DNA of 64,000 bases, from NCBI RefSeq assembly GCF_036669915.1, contig NC_089322.1, forward strand, positions 18,035,719-18,099,718, given 5' to 3'. The position numbers and the translations under genes are program-made. How positions within the stretch are numbered: the stretch's first letter is position 1; every line of letters begins with the position of its first letter. The notes beneath the pieces were generated by a model. The model searched no databases and had not been told where the DNA came from. It saw nothing but the letters and a program-made list of their open reading frames with translations. This document shows positions 61,893-64,000 of this stretch, one piece after another. Source of the stretch: Pocillopora verrucosa (lineage: Eukaryota; Cnidaria; Anthozoa; Scleractinia; Pocilloporidae).

Positions 61893-62103
61893 TTAACCCT
61901 TCAACTCCCAGTTCAAATTTATCATTCTCTTTACTGTCAACCATACAATTCTTGTAATGTTAGTTGAGAGAATTTAGTACTGGATCCACTAATTATCTCC
62001 AAATTGATATTTTTCTTTATTCTCGTCACTTATCTGGTTAATATTGTATCGATACTGTAAGGAGAAATTCTTTTTTGGTCACTCGTGGGAGTTAAAGGGT
62101 TAA
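61893..62103. mobile_element. TTAA/CCCTTT mini-transposon, type A
   Basis: TTAACCCTTCAACTCCCAGT to GGGAGTTAAAGGGTTAA; near-perfect ends. Confidence 0.85.
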
Positions 62104-62388
62104 GTAGAAAAGTGATACAGGGGAAGATTGGGCGATAGAAAGTCTGAGGAGTGGGTAGCTAAAAATGATAACAATGCACACTGCTCTGGCCTCCTTCAAC
62201 TCTTCCCGATTTCCTTCAGTTTGGAAATTCCCATCTACTTATCACAATTTAATGACCCAAGTTCATGCACAGAAAAGTATCTGAATTTTTATTTGTTCTG
62301 GGCATGTCGTTACAGTTGAAATAAATCGTTTGCCTGTTTGGTTTTGTAAAATTGTGGTCTCCGAAGTTACTGTCAGTCAATGGCTGAG

Positions 62389-62580
62389 CCTTTACACCCT
62401 AAAGCTAACATTAATACCGTTCTTAATACATTTTCTATGTGACTTACAAGGAGAATTTGTCCCACAATCAAAAGTTTCTTGAGTTCGCGATATTTCTTTT
62501 ATTTTTATGACCTTAATGTTGGTTTCCGGGGTGATACTATAATGAGAAATTAGACGCTTATCACTGGGATTAAAAATTAA
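62389..62580. mobile_element. TTAA/CCCTTT mini-transposon, type B (degraded)
   Basis: GCCTTTACACCCTAAAGC to GGGATTAAAAATTAA; type B interior on the opposite strand. Confidence 0.55.
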
Positions 62581-62830
62581 GGTCGCAGGGAGGGAAGGGG
62601 AGGTCCGAGGAATGTTGGTTGACAATAAAACTTACCTGATCCCCTAGGAGGCTCTGTAGCTGTGTAGCTGTGTAGCTGTGAAGTATTCCAATACCCCCCA
62701 CCCCCCTCCCTCCCCGTCCTTGAAAGATAATTTTCTTTGGTCCCTGTTAAATACCGACATGGACGAAAATCATCCGACCCCTTCCCTTCCCCCTCCCCCC
62801 CCCCCCCTCCCCGTGATAGACAATGAGCAG
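62580..62830. repeat. G-rich/C-rich dispersed repeat, copy 3 (inverted)
   Basis: TTACCTGATCCCCTAGGAGG followed by three TAGCTGTG units and C runs; the inverse of the copies at 14.1 and 15.5 kb. Confidence 0.5.
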
Positions 62831-63019
62831 TTCCTTATCAGGAATAAATGGACCAGGATGAACTCACAAGAGAGGAAAGTTTAGGATATGCAAGCTGCTG
62901 AATAAAAGTTTCAAAACGTAAAACAATACAAATATTTGAAATACAGTTAATGATTCAGATCGGGGAGTGACATTTAGATGTTGGGGTCTGATCTTCCAGG
63001 TAAGGGTAGTCCTGAGAAG

Positions 63020-63100
63020 GACTGGTGTCGGTAGTGAAGATTGACCCTTCGACAACTTGTGCGGAAGTCATCATCAGAGTCGACCACAAGTTCTGTAGTA
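63020..63100 (-). mobile_element. Penelope-like remnant with a second hammerhead-like core
   Basis: On the minus strand CTGATGA at 63071-63077 is followed by a TTCCGCACAAGTTG stem-like part and CGAAGGGTC. The GAAA of the core reads GAAG here, so it is probably inactive. Confidence 0.35.
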
Positions 63101-63811
63101 GTACACTGGAAAGTAATCCAATTAAGAGTAACAAAAAGAATTGTTTTTAATCTTTTCTAGAACTGAAATGCTCTCCTTGAAAAAGGTTCTCACTCAAGTA
63201 ATGTTGTCAAGATATATGTCCCAAAGCAAGTTGATTGCAAACCATTCATACGCTGTTTTGATTTTAAAATATCTTCCACATTAATCTTAAGCAAATTTGA
63301 TGTTTTCATTCTTTCACGATTTTTACCTCGTCCTTGCAGTCCCACTCTCTGATGGTGGTTAAAGTTAACATCTTTTTAATCAAAATCATTAACAAAAACA
63401 CCTCATTTCTTGTAGAAAAACGGAAACCATTTCTATTTTTGAGGTATACACATATTCATCGGCAGGAATTGCAGACATTCTGTTCTGAGTATTCGTGCCT
63501 ACCAGTGTAGCATTTCTTACTAACACCTCTGCCCCACAATATACCATGCAGTCGACAATAAATGAGCTACGTGACACGATGCTTTCTCCTTAATCCGTCA
63601 GGCCAAGCGTGACTGTGAACATCAAGCAACGTAATTATAATTCGAATGAATTTTAGAACCCTCTCTCTACCTGTAAAGCTTGTTGTAGCAACCAGCTCTA
63701 CACCACGACGCTCAGCTAGCTAGCTGCGTGACATTTTTTTTTTCCCTTGGTCACGGTTTTTTCCTTGTTCACGCATCCTAGCGTGACTGTTGAATAAAAC
63801 GCAGCGAAACA

Positions 63812-64000
63812 TCATCCTGGCAGACCAGTGGTCATATGGGGATTGAATTTAAAACTTGCTTCAATATTCCAGGGATTGCTGACTGTGTGGTCTGTTTCTT
63901 TTGCTAACCCCCTTTCGATCAGCACTTTGTTTATGTGAATTTCTTCACCCTCCGTGTCGAACAAGTCAACATAAATAGTCTGATTCCACGCCCTGAGAGA
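63812..64000 (-). CDS. Partial Tudor-domain-like protein, 3' end
   Basis: The frame enters from the right edge and ends with TGA at 63812-63814, giving 62 residues. It contains YVDLFDTEGEEIHINKVLIE followed by RGLAKE, which fits the end of an extended Tudor domain as in TDRD proteins (V-x-L-x-D-T, then I-N-x-x-L-I-x-x-G-L-A). TDRD proteins bind methylarginine on Piwi-type partners in germ granules; whether this one does is unknown. The upstream part lies outside the window. Confidence 0.5.
   Translation of the reverse strand, partial: SLRAWNQTIYVDLFDTEGEEIHINKVLIERGLAKETDHTVSNPWNIEASFKFNPHMTTGLPG

Larger units (their letters stand above)
61342..63811. other. Intergenic region right of the large gene
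   Basis: No supported gene. It holds a type A mini-transposon (61893-62103), a type B copy (62389-62580), a C-rich repeat (about 62580-62830) and a Penelope-like remnant (about 63020-63100). AATAAA near 62320 is a candidate poly(A) signal for the large gene. Confidence 0.45.

Overview
The window is nuclear DNA of an animal with GT-AG introns of 50 to 1500 bases, AT-rich intergenic DNA and many small non-autonomous transposons. The gene families and repeat types (tandem DUF885 ectoenzymes, TTAA-flanked CCCTTT mini-transposons, tRNA-headed SINEs, Penelope-type ends) suggest an anthozoan, probably a stony coral. The species is an inference. All gene models were spliced by eye from frame, splice sites and comparison between paralogs in the window.

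Left part (1-17 kb, plus strand): two tandem, seven-exon DUF885 genes at 1592-7528 and 11728-16855. They encode type II membrane proteins of 765 and 768 residues with a hydrolase-like ectodomain. Intron phases match at all six introns and exon lengths are equal or differ by whole codons. The second gene keeps the family signature HEQLPGHHLE. The first reads HEFAGHHVE, one residue shorter and without the proline, and one of its introns begins with GC.

Middle part (16.4-38.8 kb): a mosaic segmental duplication. Block A (about 16.4-27.3 kb) contains the last DUF885 exon and, on the minus strand, a gene ending in a retropepsin-like aspartic protease domain (19554-27276). Block B (about 31.0-38.8 kb) contains a dead copy of that DUF885 exon (31093-31411) and a second protease-like gene (34669-38750). 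In block A, a cassette of about 620 bases is repeated in tandem. It carries five in-phase alternative versions of one short exon whose middle is much more variable than the surrounding introns. In block B, the first exon is instead enlarged by a coding minisatellite.

Right part (38.9-61.3 kb, plus strand): a 1.33 kb Mutator-like element with 9-base target duplications lies just upstream of a 25-exon gene (40591-61341; 1219 residues). That protein has candidate SUMO-interacting motifs, basic nuclear-localisation-like stretches, a coiled coil, a Cys-rich CYCYVCD module and a long, probably helical region. Its introns hold many copies of two related TTAA/CCCTTT mini-transposons, a SINE family with an 8-base repeat, and several hairpin elements. 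At the right edge, the minus strand carries the end of an open frame resembling a Tudor domain (63812-64000).

The remaining DNA (9.2-11.7, 27.3-30.5 and 61.4-63.8 kb) is intergenic with repeats and no gene I can support.
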